In this document: positions 11,403-23,450 of the stretch, in pieces
How the letters are laid out: each line of letters opens with the position of its first letter
Position numbering within the stretch: position 1 is the first letter of the stretch
Assembly: GCA_902805475.1 (NCBI GenBank)
Contig: CADCSX010000005.1
Span: 2,181,501 to 2,245,500, forward strand
Source: Entonaema liquescens
Lineage: Eukaryota; Ascomycota; Sordariomycetes; Xylariales; Xylariaceae
Reading direction: 5' to 3'
Length of the DNA stretch: 64,000 bases
Program-made: the position numbers and the translations under genes
Notes under the pieces: generated by a model
Seen by the model: only the letters and a program-made list of their open reading frames with translations
Databases searched by the model: none
Told to the model about the DNA's origin: nothing

Positions 11403-13380
11403 ATCAAGCTTTAGTATTACACTCATAATATTTTCTTAACATTGAAAAATAATACCAAAAGCCACCAACTAACCGGGTTATTAACGTTCGCAGCGTGACC
11501 ATGGTACATTGGCGTCTACATCGAGTGTTGCACTGCATGCAAGCAGGATATAGGAACTGCCCGGCCGACGCAGGGAGGGTGTCTTGGCGGCGGTCACGAC
11601 CATTCCGAGCGCTGCAGCGATCGAGCAGTGCGACAAAGATGGCGTGGTAGGACTTGGAAACGTGGTTCATATCTATCCATGTACCTCGGTACTGAACGGC
11701 GCCGGCCTATAACTACGGAAATATGCGGGTTGTATAGAAAGCTGCACCTCACTCGTACATAGTAAACAGCCCACAACGAAGCCTACCATATCCAGGTACA
11801 TATGTATTAGTTGATTTGGGGGAGTATCTTACATTCGTATTTTTTTTGGTGTACCTAAGTATTAAGTATATGATTTGCAACCCTCCATAATATTTCATGT
11901 TTTTAGCACATATTTATAACAGCACGGCGAAATAATGATTGAAGTATACGCACTTATTATACATAGGCTAAGAACAGGTGGACCGTCGCCATGTGCGAAA
12001 CGGCTTCGCGTATCTGCGAACCCCTTCAAAACCTGGGGTAATTCCCCAGATGAAAGGGAATGGGGATGGCAGATATTTCGGGGATCCGGGAGGTATTGGT
12101 CTGCTGTGCCTCTTGAAGCCTGGGGAAAAACTAACTACGATGGTGGCACAAGTGGTGTCATTCTTTCGTTATTTGGTCATGGCGTGCCAAGTCCCAGATT
12201 CGAGAATATACCTTAGGAGCCTTAGGAGCTTTTAGGGATTTAGGGATTTATTAGGGGATGGAAAGTCGAAGTTCATCAGTATTTTAGCGTCTGTAAATGT
12301 AGCCAACCATTGTTGCTTCATTATTGTGTCTTTCGTAGTGATGTGCGTGATGGACCTTTCTTGCATGGCTAATGCACAAATTGCACCAATGCCAGGAAAG
12401 GAAAAGTGCGTGGAGTGAAAAAGATGATGTAGGTTGAGTCTCTCAACGTTTTGTCTCTTATTATGACCAGGACCGGGATACCTACTCTAGTGTAGCTTAC
12501 GCATTTATGCACCCCGGTTCTTTTCGAGTTCGGCATTCAGAAATGGCTTTGCTCTAAACCGGAACGTAACAGCAAGAGCAACTCGTGTTCAATTTTTGAC
12601 ACTTACCACTTACCACTTACCACTTACCTAATGTACCTACCACATAACATACTTTTATCAAATAACTAGTATATACTTACATCTATAGATATAAAATTCA
12701 TAATAACATAAAACTTATAAGTTGCCACTTTCAACTGACTTATAATAACACATACTCTCTTAAAAAAAAGTATACTCTCCTTGATTACGCATTACTTAAT
12801 CTCCCTCAAGAATACACTTACCTACATGTAGTAATCATTCCTATTTCCCCCCCATTTCTTTTCCCTTTTTTACTCCTCCTCCCACTATACTGTTCTAGCC
12901 TCTCGAACTAAGGATTATCGGCATAAAAAGCTGATGTAATAGTTTTTAGCTATTGGATGTCACAACACCCCATTCAAAACTTGTACTTTCCTGTCTTTCG
13001 TACCCTTCTTACCCTTCTTTCCCCCTTCCTACCCTGAAAAACTGTTTCCCCCTTGTCCCCCAGATTCATTAGCGCAACGCCAGTTTAGTACAATACCCCG
13101 CCGATCTCTTGAAGTCCATCTGGAGTAGCGGGCGTTGGTGCTTCCGTTTCTCGCCTTTTCCTCCACTAATCTTTCCTGTCCCCACGCATCCTCAATCCTC
13201 TCAACTCTTGCTTTTTCCTACTCTTCCATATCTCTCCGCCTATTCCTCCCACCAACCTTAAATATACCAACGCGCCAACCTATCCTACCGACGGACACCG
13301 AGTCATAATAAATCTACATCCGAGCGGCTTACATTACGACGCGGTACCTTTAGAACTATACGCGACTAGGCAGCAGGGAG
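11403..13380. other. Intergenic and distal facB promoter
   Basis: Overlapping open stretches at 11935-12235 show no domain and are probably chance. At 12600-12627 there are four copies of CACTTAC. From about 12840 to 13270 the plus strand is strongly pyrimidine-rich, typical of promoters and leaders of highly regulated fungal genes, so the facB transcript probably starts in or just after it. Confidence 0.45.
12600..12627. repeat. Heptamer tandem repeat (CACTTAC)x4
   Basis: Four exact head-to-tail copies of CACTTAC read directly from the sequence. Confidence 0.95.
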
Positions 13381-13407
13381 ATGAGCAATTTTCGCGATTC
13401 CTGGTAA
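13381..13407 (+). promoter_or_regulatory. Upstream ORF 1 of facB (8 codons)
   Basis: ATG at 13381 and TAA at 13405-13407 encode MSNFRDSW, 141 bases before the facB start codon. It acts as a uORF only if the transcript start lies upstream, which the pyrimidine-rich stretch before it suggests. Confidence 0.45.
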
Positions 13408-13460
13408 ATTGCTGACATACGCAATCGGCGTTAACGAGAGACCGACCGATACCCATATCC

Positions 13461-13526
13461 ATGGAATGGGGGAACTGGGTACTGGATTTCACGCGAACAC
13501 ATTCAATCTACGGAATCGCATTGTAA
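13461..13526 (+). promoter_or_regulatory. Upstream ORF 2 of facB (21 codons)
   Basis: ATG at 13461 and TAA at 13524-13526 encode a 21-residue peptide beginning MEWGNWVLDF, ending 21 bases before the facB ATG. Such short spacing would restrict reinitiation and could repress translation of the main frame. Confidence 0.5.
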
Positions 13527-13547
13527 TTGAATACATTTACCACCAAA

Positions 13548-16460
13548 ATGCCCGGAATTTTACCTATGAAGGTAATTAAGGTGGGCACGAGCTCGCAGAG
13601 CCGCATTGCCCAGGCTTGTGATAGGTATGTAAACGCGGAAAGTTGGGGATGTTCGGACATCCTCCCCAATATCTCGTACTAAGACTCTAGCAGATGCCGA
13701 AGTAAGAAGATCCGTTGCGATGGCATCCGGCCATGTTGCTCGCAGTGTGCCAACGTCGGATTCGAATGCCGCACTAGCGACAAACTAAGTCGCCGTGCAT
13801 TCCCTCGAGGTTATACAGAATCGCTTGAAGAAAGAGTGAGGCAGTTGGAGTCCGAAGTGAGGGAACTGAAGGATTTGCTAGACGAGAAAGATGAGAAGAT
13901 CGACATGTTGTCAAGAATGCATGATCATCGCCAACCCTCTATGGGAGCTGGTGGAAGCCCGAGGGTGACGGAACAGAGAAGAGACCCCAACTCGCAACCA
14001 AAAGAAGACACCTTCCGGGTACAGGCCTCACCATTACTACTCGGTGTTGAGAACTCCGACTCATATTTCATGGGACCATCAAGTGGACGTGGTTTTATTG
14101 GTGAGTACATCATCTATTTTACGTTAATGGGAAGTATCTAACTATATATCTAGAATCTTTCAAGCGTAAACTTCAGGAAAGCGGAAAACCATGTTCTGAC
14201 TTTAACCCTGAGGTTTTCCTTCACATCCAGGGATGCTACCCGATGGTAGAGAAACCACCCTCTCAGTCGATGAGAGTGCCACCTCGCCTATTTTCGGATA
14301 GATGTGTAAACGTTTATTTCCAGGAATGGGCGCCACTCTTTCCCGTACTTCATAAACCGACATTTCTCCGGTTATACGAAGAATTTGTTGCCGATTCGGA
14401 GAAGGTGAAAAATAACCATAAACTCGCGCAACTTTATCTCGTCTTTAGTATCGCCGCCCTCTCAAGTGATGCGCCAGATATAGAGCAGATTACCGCCTGC
14501 GAGGCCCAGTGGCAAAGGGCTCTTGATGCAATCATTATGGACAACACGATGATTACACTGCAGTGCCTAGTATTGGCTCTGATTTATTGCACTATCAGAG
14601 CCGATTACAAGCGATTGCAGCATTACAAAGGTGTTGCGGTTGGCCTGTCCCATAGATTAGGGTTACATCAAAGCCAGAAAAGATTCTCATTCGGCGCTCT
14701 TACGATCGAGACTCGAAAGAAGGTCTTCTGGACATTGTATACCCTCGATTGGTAAGTCACTATCTAGCCGATGTCGCTTTACAGTTGACTAATAGCCCCC
14801 AGCTTTTCCGCTGCTATGCTTGGCCTTCCTAAGCTGCTGAAGGAAGACGACATCCACGCCGAGTATCCGTCAGATACCGACGATGAGTACGTTACGGAGA
14901 AGGGTTTCCAACCCACTCTACCTGGAGAATACACGAGATTATCAAGTGCTTTAGCTTTGTTCAGAGTTTCCCGCATTCTTGCGAACGTTCTTGAAAAGAT
15001 TTATCCAGCCGCCACATCTTACGAATTATCGTTACAACAAATCTCAGCGCTAGATGCAGATCTCTCAGATTGGTACGAAAATTTGCCTACTCACCTCCGG
15101 CTAAACTTTGTCCAAGACAAGCCATCAACGGATATCACTGGGAGTAGATCTCCGATTCTGGTATGTCCATAAAATTTTCGCTGGCTGGTGGAGTGAATAC
15201 TGACTGAGATAGGCATTGGCATACTACTATGTACGGGGACTTATTCATCGCCCTGCAGTGGGCTCGACCCTGGGAGTCAAAGCTGCGTCGTCTCTTATCG
15301 CGGTCGGAGAATCCAGCAAGCACATTGTGCAGATCATTGAACTGTTAGAGGAGAGAAGTATGTCATTCTCATTCTGCCTAAACAAGACAGACGTTCTCGT
15401 TCTATGTGGGACAAGCTTGCTTTACCAAAGCCTAGACTTGAAACACGAGAGCAAGCTTATGAAAGATGTTGAACGACTCGTCAATAGCGTTCTCAAGATG
15501 CTACTAAAAACAAAAGCCCCCGGTTCGTATGACCTAAAACGAGTCGCATCGACACTTATTACTATCGATGTGCCATCCCAATCCACGTCGATGCGAACAA
15601 GTCCTGATACGGCGATGGCGGCTCCCCCTTCAAGGACATCCCCGCTGTTGAACGTCTCAAGGAAGAAATCGCCTTATAGCGCCGGCCGACTTGCTGGTGC
15701 GACTATGAGCGAGACAGACTTATTGTCTCAGCAGGAAAAACTACGCCGTATGGCTATGCCTAATGCTCAAACCGCCCGACCGGAAGTTCATCGTACACAA
15801 TCACGTGCATCACTGGATATGAGTGCAGAACAGGCAATGCCGCGGCGCGATCACCGATTTTCGATATCCCAAATTCAGCAAACGATGATGCGTATGTCGC
15901 CGAGCCATAGGTCCAAACAGCGTAATCTGGATTACCTCTCCCTCAACGATACACCGGCCGAGACACAACCCTCACCACCGAACCAAACCCGAAATCCTTC
16001 GCAGCAGTTGGCTCCTGGCCAACAACGGACCCAACCATACAACCCAAATCAAGCAGTTAACAAAGGTGGTTCAAGCGGAGGAGTGTCAATATCAGAGTGG
16101 GAAGCATTACTCGGCGCGATGGACGGGGGCCAGATCAACGTATACGACGCGATATATGGTGGACCAGCCTTGTCACTTACAGAGACGCCAACTAGTGCAG
16201 CTACCATGGGTGAATGGTCACCAGAGTCGTGGGACCTTTCTAGTTTCAATATTGGCGAATTAGCGACCAATCCGGGACCACCACAGAGCGTACTCAGCCT
16301 CAGTGACGACAGTCTTAGCTCCGGGGATGACCTTACCTCGAGTGAGATGTACATGAGGATGGGGAGCGAGGACTACCAAAATGGACTGATGCCGCCGCCG
16401 AGGGCAAGTCACGACAATAACCTGGTTCTGGATGGTCTGGAGTTGAATTTGGGCATCTAA
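13548..16460 (+). CDS. facB: FacB/Cat8-type Zn2Cys6 transcription activator of acetate use and gluconeogenesis
   Basis: Nuclear regulator that in Aspergillus (FacB) and yeast (Cat8/Sip4) activates acetyl-CoA synthetase, glyoxylate-cycle and gluconeogenic genes when glucose is absent. Exons 13548-13624, 13694-14100, 14154-14751, 14803-15160 and 15213-16460 give 895 residues, near FacB length. The zinc cluster uses Cys24, 27, 34, 41, 44 and 51 (AQACDRCRSKKIRCDG), split by intron 1; the linker SRRAFPRGYTESLEERVR and a coiled coil (about 60-95) are diagnostic of FacB/Cat8. The fungal transcription-factor domain follows at about 190-420, then a long Ser/Pro/Gln-rich C-terminus with acidic patches suited to activation. 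Two uORFs precede it. Specific targets here are not shown by the sequence. Confidence 0.93.
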
Positions 16461-17830
16461 TTTCTTGGGCAATAGAAGACATGGGTATGTCAAATACCGG
16501 AGGCGAGGTAGCCAGCGAATATTCTGTTATTCACGATCTACAAGATCCATTTCCTTGGTATGTGGCGTCGATATAGAGAAGGGGTATATTTGTGCCGTGG
16601 GATTGGTTACGAGTTGCGTGGTTGTGAGAAACATGCGACGGCGGGACAATGGCTTCTAGGTGTTCAAGGCGACCAAACGCTTCCGGCGTTGTTTCATATG
16701 CGGTATTCGGGTTATCTATGGTTGGAGCTTGCGTCTACGAGGTATATTGGTCTATATCGGTCTATATTTGGTCTCTGTTGATCTACTTAACTGTCTACAT
16801 ACGTTTTTTTTTATATTTTTCTATGTACCTCTCCAGGCTTGTTGTAAAAAGCTAGTTATTTATATAGTGGATGCGATTGAAGGAGGTCGATCGCTTGAGT
16901 TAAGTTGACTAGGAAGAAGAGAAAAAAGAAAGGTTGGAATCAATTGCGCGTCTCTTGCATGTGATGACCATATTTCCCATGTATCTATCATACAGGTTCC
17001 CGGCGTGGCTAATAAGGAAATATACGAGAATGCAGGATTTCCACGTGTCGAGCAATATAGTTAGAATAGGATAAATTCAGGCTGAATGATGACGAAGACG
17101 CTTCGAATATATTGAAGTCCTCGTGGAGTTGGAGATGGTTGCTCTTTAGTAGGGGATACTTGAATACCGTTGCATCGGGTGTTGAGTAGTATGTACAATA
17201 CCTCATTGAGGTGGTGGGTAGGTAGGTACCTTATAGTCGGACTATCTGGTTGGATGTAGGTACGGATGCACCGGGACCTTGGTTTAGGTAAGGTCTCATT
17301 GTGGCATGTACTGTTTAGTACCGTACCCGTAGGAGATACGGATTACCGACTTTAGAAAATGGGGATTTGGAACGGGATTTAGACAATCTTTAATCCCGTA
17401 ATCTGCGGCCAAGGGGCATGACTATATTCTTTCAAACCACGCAAATGGTACGAAGTAGTACGGTGCACGAGGTGGTAAAGTATTGGGCAATTACCTATCA
17501 ATCCCCTCATATCCATCCGTGCCACGAACTGGCATTTTTACTCTCGGATTAAGCGGAAATTATAGGCCGCGCTCCGAATTTGTAACCCACCTTAGACAGA
17601 GAGAAACCATCTAGGTTGACCATCAGCCGCGTTTTGTTTTTCCGAAGTCTTTCAAGAGCTGGATTTACGGATAATAACTACTAACCATGTTAACTGCGTT
17701 CTTATGATGTAAAATTGTATATTCACACTCTGTCTTATCTCTTCGCTTTTATTTCTTGGCAAAGCGATCAAGCAGATCTATTAACCATATAGCTCTGAAG
17801 TCATTGGCTAAGAACGCCAAGCCAATCGTC
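16461..17830. other. Intergenic between facB and the GDPD gene
   Basis: GT-rich facB 3' flank up to about 16900, with imperfect TATATTGGTC-type repeats at 16741-16780. Further on there are TAGGTAGGTACC motifs at 17218-17230 and the GDPD promoter. No gene seen. Confidence 0.5.
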
Positions 17831-19158
17831 ATGTCTAATGAGCAAACGCCGTTGGTAAGACGCAACGGACATGTTCTGGGAAACGGGACACCGGGTAAGT
17901 CTTATCTTTAAGGGAGAATACCGAATCTACCCCGTATTCGCCAAGGAATCCGATCGGTAACCCGAGTTATTGCTAATGGTTCCCGCGTATCCAACGAACA
18001 GCAGGTATTCCCGCGCCCCGGACCCGCGATGCTACCTCCGAACCGCGGCCACCACCGCAAGCCATAGCCCATCGCGGCTACAAGGCTCTGTTCCCGGAGA
18101 ACACGATGCTGGCGTTCCGCGCTGCCGTCGAAGCTGGTGCCCACGCTATCGAGACCGATCTGCATCTGTCCAAAGACGGCGTCGTCGTCCTCATGCATGA
18201 CCCCCAGCTCAAGCGCTGCTACGGCGACGACTCCAAAGTCAAAGACCACGACTGGAGCTACCTGAGCAAGCTGCGCACCGTGCGCGAACCCCGCCAGCCT
18301 ATGCCCCAGCTTGTTGAGCTGCTGGAATATTTGAATCAGCCGGAATTGCAGCATATTTGGATTATGCTGGATATCAAGGTAACTTAACCGTCGCTTATGT
18401 AGAACTCCTGGGACTATAGCACCGGCAGTAATCTGTCTACCTAGTAGGATACTCGGCTGATCATAGACTTCGTAGAGAGATGACGACCCAGCCCAGATCA
18501 TCCGTAGAACAGCAGAGACACTGGATTCGGTGCCTGGGATCCGGCCGTGGCACGAGAGAGTGCTTCCTTGCTGCTGGGCGGTAAGCACACCCGTCTCTCT
18601 TTCTCCCCATTAGACTGCAAAGCCAGTCCTGTCTCTGTAACCCTCACGCTAAACCGTAGACAGGCGGAATACGTAAAACTCAGCAAGGAATTCCTCCCCA
18701 AGTACCCAGTCGCGCACGTCGGCTTCTCCACCACATACGCCCGGGCCCTGGCCAGACACGAACCCAGCCTATCTGTCAGCCTGCTGTACCACACCCTGGC
18801 GTTCCCGGCCGTCGGCGCGCGGTTCATCCGCGACGCGAAGAAGGCGGGACACCCGCTGTACACGTGGACCGTGAACGACGAAGACCGCATGGAGTGGTGT
18901 GTGCGCAAGGGGCTCGACGGCGTGGTCACCGACGATCCCAAGTTGTTCCTTGAGGTGTCCCGACGCGTTACGGAGGGAAAGGGGAAAGGCGAGGCCGCGG
19001 CTGGGACTAGGGGATCGTCTGGTGTGTCCTTGTCTACGCGGGCGTGGCGCGTGGTCGAGTGGACGCGGTATATAATTGGCCTTTTCATCGTCGTGGGTAT
19101 TTACGTCTTCCGGTATGGGTTGCCGCGGACGCAGGTGCCGAAGGTACTGGGGAAGTAG
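17831..19158 (+). CDS. Glycerophosphodiester phosphodiesterase, membrane-anchored (PGC1-like)
   Basis: Hydrolyses glycerophosphodiesters; the short, single-domain layout with a C-terminal anchor matches yeast Pgc1, a phosphatidylglycerol phospholipase C. Exons 17831-17894, 18005-18378, 18476-18580 and 18664-19158 give 345 residues. The catalytic start AIAHRGYKALFPENT, then ETDLHLSKDGVVVLMHDP, provides the His/Glu/Asp metal and catalytic residues. Further family pieces are MLDIK, TWTVND and GVVTDDP. A single hydrophobic segment (IIGLFIVVGIYVF) near the end predicts a tail anchor. All splice joins keep frame. Assignment to GDPD is firm; the PG-specific role is inferred from architecture. Confidence 0.88.
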
Positions 19159-20160
19159 GTAAAGAGGTATTGTCGCTGCTCGATATTGTGTTTTGGGATC
19201 GCTGAGTTGGGCGTTATGTATAGAAGGGAATGACAGAAAGAAAGATAGATTTGATGGCAAGGGGAATGGACCATATATACTATACTTACGCCCAGATATA
19301 GTATAAGGGGTGGGTCTGGATTTACCTAATTCTGGTCTACTTATCCCTTGGAGCTAATGGTTACTTAAGTCGTGGGAACTTGAATAGAGATATAGGCAGA
19401 GGTTATATATCGTGCAAATGAATAGAATACCCCCAACTCTTTAATAGAATGAAATATAGAGTCGTCTATTTACGCCTTTAGAGTATCCTTTCTTCTAGTC
19501 AAAAATGTTCGGTATTAATGTTAGGTAAGGGGTGGTTATGTTATACACGAAACATATACTACCTAGCCCTCTAGACAACCGAATGTTAATCTAACCACTA
19601 TAATATTATAATTCAGGATGAAACTAAAACCGGATATCCTAGGTTGTTAGAAGTACGTTAGGGTTCTACTCTACATTATCACGCTAGTTTGGGTAGTTTC
19701 CGTGTCACGCGATTATGTTATAGAAAGGGTATACCTACAACCTTCAAGTTGAGGTATTCTAGTCAATAGCATTTTACTAAAAGGCATCATAAGGCTTCCA
19801 TTAGACGCTCATGAAGAAAGCGGTATACTATTGTTAATACTCATTAATAGTAACTAGCTACGGCGAATGATCATGATTATTAGCTGGCCTTTCAAAGGGA
19901 GCCGAAAAAAAATCTGCCACTATCGCAACTACCATCCTCCCTGCTAAACTAGGACTAAAAAGAAAACAGAAAACCGACCGAACTAAGTTGCTCGCATGTC
20001 GGTGTAGTGAAGAATCGAAAATTTCAATGATTCAAGGACAAGAAACTGGATGTTGCAGGGTGGGGTTGTTCTGGTTCTTGCTGAGGGCAGCGCCACCAGC
20101 CGCACCACTGTCATCATCGTCGTAGTCATCATCGTCATCATTAGCATCATAATCATCTCC
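19159..20160. other. AT-rich convergent intergenic region
   Basis: About 1 kb between two convergent genes, AT-rich with many TATA-like runs. No gene, RNA or repeat recognised. Confidence 0.5.
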
Positions 20161-21053
20161 CTAGTCATCATATCCACCGTCATCCTCATCCTCTCCATCG
20201 TAGACGTACTCGGATCCATCTTCCTCCTTGACCCCGGCGACAAAAGACGCCTGCTCGACTTCCTTGAGATCGTGGCGAGCTTTCTTCGAGACAACGGCCG
20301 GAGCAACCGGGGGGGAATCGACGGCCTTGCGCTTGGTGATTGTAATAATCACCTTCTTCGAAATGATGTAAGGGCTGGGAGCGTTGTCGAGGGCCTTGCA
20401 CTTGATGGGCTTGAACATTCCCTTCTTCGGGAGGCGGGCAGGGTTCACGTCGACCTTCTTGGCGGGCGAGTTGACTTTAGCTGAAGTCTTGGATGAGGAG
20501 CCGTCATTCGACTGGCCGACACAGGGGTCGACGGCGAGAGCATCGGGGGCAGAGGAATCGGAATCATCAGAATCTGAATCTGAATCATCATCTGAATCAC
20601 ATCCGCCGCTGGAAGAGCTGGTGTCGGTTCCGTCAGAGTCACTTACATCCTCAGACGAAGTGGTAGCCGAGTCGTCGGCGCTGTCAACTTCCCGAGGAAA
20701 CATGTGAGAAAATTCTCCCCTGTATCGAGGAAGAAGCGTCTTTAGAAAGCGCTGACTACGAAAAGCAAGAGTCAGCGGCAGAATACCTTCAGCATAGAGA
20801 AAGCAAGGGTAAATTGGAATTGGTAAGAGTAAGTATGAGAGTTATAGGGAATGTAAACAATTGAAAGGAGAACATACTTAATGGCATCTTTGGAAAGAGG
20901 ATCAGAACCTTGCATCGTATTCATTACATTTGCGATTTCCTGCCATGCGACCCTAGGCATCATCTCCGAGCCTTTGCCTTGACCGTTTCTGGTCGACAAG
21001 ACAATCATGCTCATCAGCATGCGGATATCCTGTTCGTGGGTCCACCTAGGCAT
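20161..21053 (-). CDS. Hypothetical acidic, low-complexity protein, probably nuclear
   Basis: Two exons (21053-20878 and 20755-20161, intron with a GTATGT donor) give 256 residues. The N-terminus (MPRWTHEQDIRMLMSMIVLS, with WQEIANVMNTMQG soon after) is predicted helical and resembles a short Myb/SANT-like module, but I cannot confirm this. After about residue 85 comes a Ser/Asp-rich acidic tract, then Lys-rich patches (KKVIITITKRK, SKKARHD) suited to nuclear import, and an acidic tail ending DGGYDD. Antisense open frames here are shadows of this repetitive composition. Function unknown; the spliced frame and composition suggest a real gene. Confidence 0.65.
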
Positions 21054-21999
21054 CTTGGCTGATACTGTCTATAATATAGTTAGTAGAGGCGCTATAGCTT
21101 GGTAAACACATATCAAAGTATAGAGTTAAAGTGCAATATCAGTTAGGGGATATGATGTATAGGGATGTAGAGTAAGGATAAGCCATAGGTGAAGGTGTGT
21201 GAGAGGGAAAGGGATATATATTAAATTGTAGGGGTGTAGACAATTGACAGCAGCGCGATAGCGATAGCGATACAATACATGAATAGATCAAGAACGTACC
21301 TTGTAGAGATAAGTGTCTGGTTTCGCGAAGGCGAGTAGGTCTTGTTGGCTGCGAAGACGAACACGTCCGACAACCTATGCGATGTTGAGGAAGTAAAACG
21401 CCGACACGTATTCGTGATGGCAACAGAGATAGATGAAGTCAAACCTCAGTAGATGTGCACAATAGAGGCGGGGAGATCAAGAAAACAGTGTCAACCAGTG
21501 ACTCTTCAAGGAAACACAGAAGTAGGATGCCAACGAGCGACTAGAACGAAGGTAAAGTTGAGAAGTGTTTGAGAGGAGAACACCGCGATACCTGTGGCAG
21601 GTGCAGAAAGGCGGAAGAGAATTAGTGTGCGTGCAGGAAAAAAAAGATTGGGAGCGCGGAAAGATTGCGAGAATTTAATCCCAACAGGCGGTGATGCGGC
21701 GCTAGGATCAGTAAGGGCAGTCTCCCAGAGCGGTGTCCTGTAATAAGTAGAGTGAATGGAAGATTAGAAGGTATTCTGCGAACTTAAGAGGTGAAGGTAC
21801 TATGGTCAAGGGTACCAAAGTAGGGAGGAACACAGTAAAGTCTCAGGATCAGTAAAAATTAGTGGTGGCTTGATTGGGTGGAAAACTAAGTAGGCCCACG
21901 AAAAAGTGATGCCGAGCCACTAGAGGCAACGACATAGGTGACGATGTAAGTAGGTGTCGTGGGGTAGGCCATATGCTTTTAGCTGCCACTAGTCTGGTA
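21054..21999. other. Intergenic, upstream of the acidic protein gene
   Basis: Probable promoter and leader of the minus-strand gene ending at 20161, followed by the GPI11 3' flank. Short minus-strand open stretches at 21139-21442 have no domain. Nothing else seen. Confidence 0.45.
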
Positions 22000-22820
22000 T
22001 CACGAAAACCTCTTTGAGAGAGCCACTGTACCCCCTAGTAACTTCCCGGCCAGGTACCCTGCGTAAATCCCACAAACTATTGTTACAGGCCACTTCTGCC
22101 ACTCCCGGTCCCAGTCCAGAGGGATAGGGACGGCGCCGAGCCAAGCTCCTACACAGGCGCCGATGAGACCCCCGAATGCTTCGTCGAACGGGGCGCTGGC
22201 ACTCAGGATCTCATGCCAGTCGTTGTTCGACACACCACGTGAGTAGAACAATGGGAAGAGACCCAAGACGGACAGGTGCGTCGAACATAAGAACGTATGC
22301 TCTATGTGAGTTAAGAAAGGGGCACCGAAAAGAACGAAGACGACATGTAGTGCCAGACTTGCTATGGCTGACAGTATGAGGGCGACTAGTGTTGTCTAAG
22401 AACATTGTCAGCTTATGAACGTTCCGTTCACGGAGAATGAGAACATACTACTGCTATATTTGGTCCCGTGCTCTCTGGGCCAGCCTTTTTCTTCTCTCCG
22501 GGTCGAGCCTTCTTAACCGGCTTCGTGGCATGAGAGCCTACAGCAGGTAGACATATAACGGCGTATGCAACCTGTATGGCCACAACTATGGGAAGGGAAC
22601 TCGACAGAGCTAACACCGGGTCTGCCACTAGAGCCTTGAAGCGTACCAGGAACAAGGAGAGGAGCAGTACTGGCTGGAGATGTCTGAACACCTGTGCCTG
22701 TGAAGATGCTATAATCTGAACGGGCTGCGTCTGAGTATCCTTATCCTTGGCCTTAGAGATCTCACCAGCCTTAGCTTTATGAGCTGGTGATGAGATTGCA
22801 ACTGGATCCAAAGGCGGCAT
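22000..22820 (-). CDS. GPI11: GPI biosynthesis protein Gpi11 / PIG-F
   Basis: ER multi-pass protein that partners the ethanolamine-phosphate transferases (Gpi7, Gpi13) in GPI-anchor assembly. Exons 22820-22449 and 22395-22000 give 255 residues. I chose the ATG at 22820 (MPPLDPVAISSP); an open extension upstream lacks conserved sequence. Hydrophobic helices start at about residue 45 (LQPVLLLSLFLVRF); the conserved C-terminal half has APFLTHIEHTFLCSTHLSVL, then DWDREWQKWPVTIVCGIYAG and a final Gly-rich segment, typical of PIG-F. The intron lies at the start of the PIG-F core (NIAV joined to TTLVALIL). Confidence 0.9.
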
Positions 22821-23450
22821 GATGAGTATTATTAGGCGTTGTAAGTCATCGGATGAAAGAATTGCGTTGTTGATTGATTGTTGTGGTGAATTGGCGTTGT
22901 TGTCGAAAGCATTTATATACAAAATTAAACGGCGCAATTGGCTTTAAGTGAGTCGCGTTGGTAAATTAGTAAATTAATGCTACGTACTTTCTAACGTTTG
23001 GCGCACGGATGTCATTCAAGTCACGTGCTTTCAATAATGCTACCTATCGTAACTATTGCAACTATCGGGGCAATTATGTGGGATCTGAGAAAAAGACAAG
23101 CATGATTCATCTAGAGACAGCGAAGCAGTTGAATCATTCTAACCTAGGTAGTTAATAGTCTAGGTAGCTTTATAGATACCTTTTATACTCAGCGTGCCAA
23201 CATGTAACCCTAGTTCCCTTAATACTATAGACGGAGTAGTTACGTAAGAATGGACTTCAAGGAGGTTATGGAAGATATGCGCATCAAACAAGGGAAATAA
23301 GGTAACTACTTAGGTAAACAATTGTCAAGCTTCGCATGACTTTGGGTATTGTAAACGATTAATGAATTTCTCGTTGAGCGGTTCAAATTGCTATAACTAT
23401 TCCTGGTAAGTTACATTGCTTTTGCTACTCTGAATTAACATGCTGCCAGA
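22821..23450. other. Intergenic between translin and GPI11
   Basis: GPI11 promoter side plus the translin 3' flank. Contains TAACCTAGGTAG-type motifs at 23141-23168. No gene seen. Confidence 0.5.

Noticed and set aside
11935..12235. Two overlapping plus-strand frames of 93 and 85 codons
   Set aside because: Neither has a domain, and they overlap in different frames; taken as chance.
20050..20484. Plus-strand frame rich in Ile/Val/Ser
   Set aside because: Antisense shadow of the Asp/Ser repeats of the acidic protein gene.
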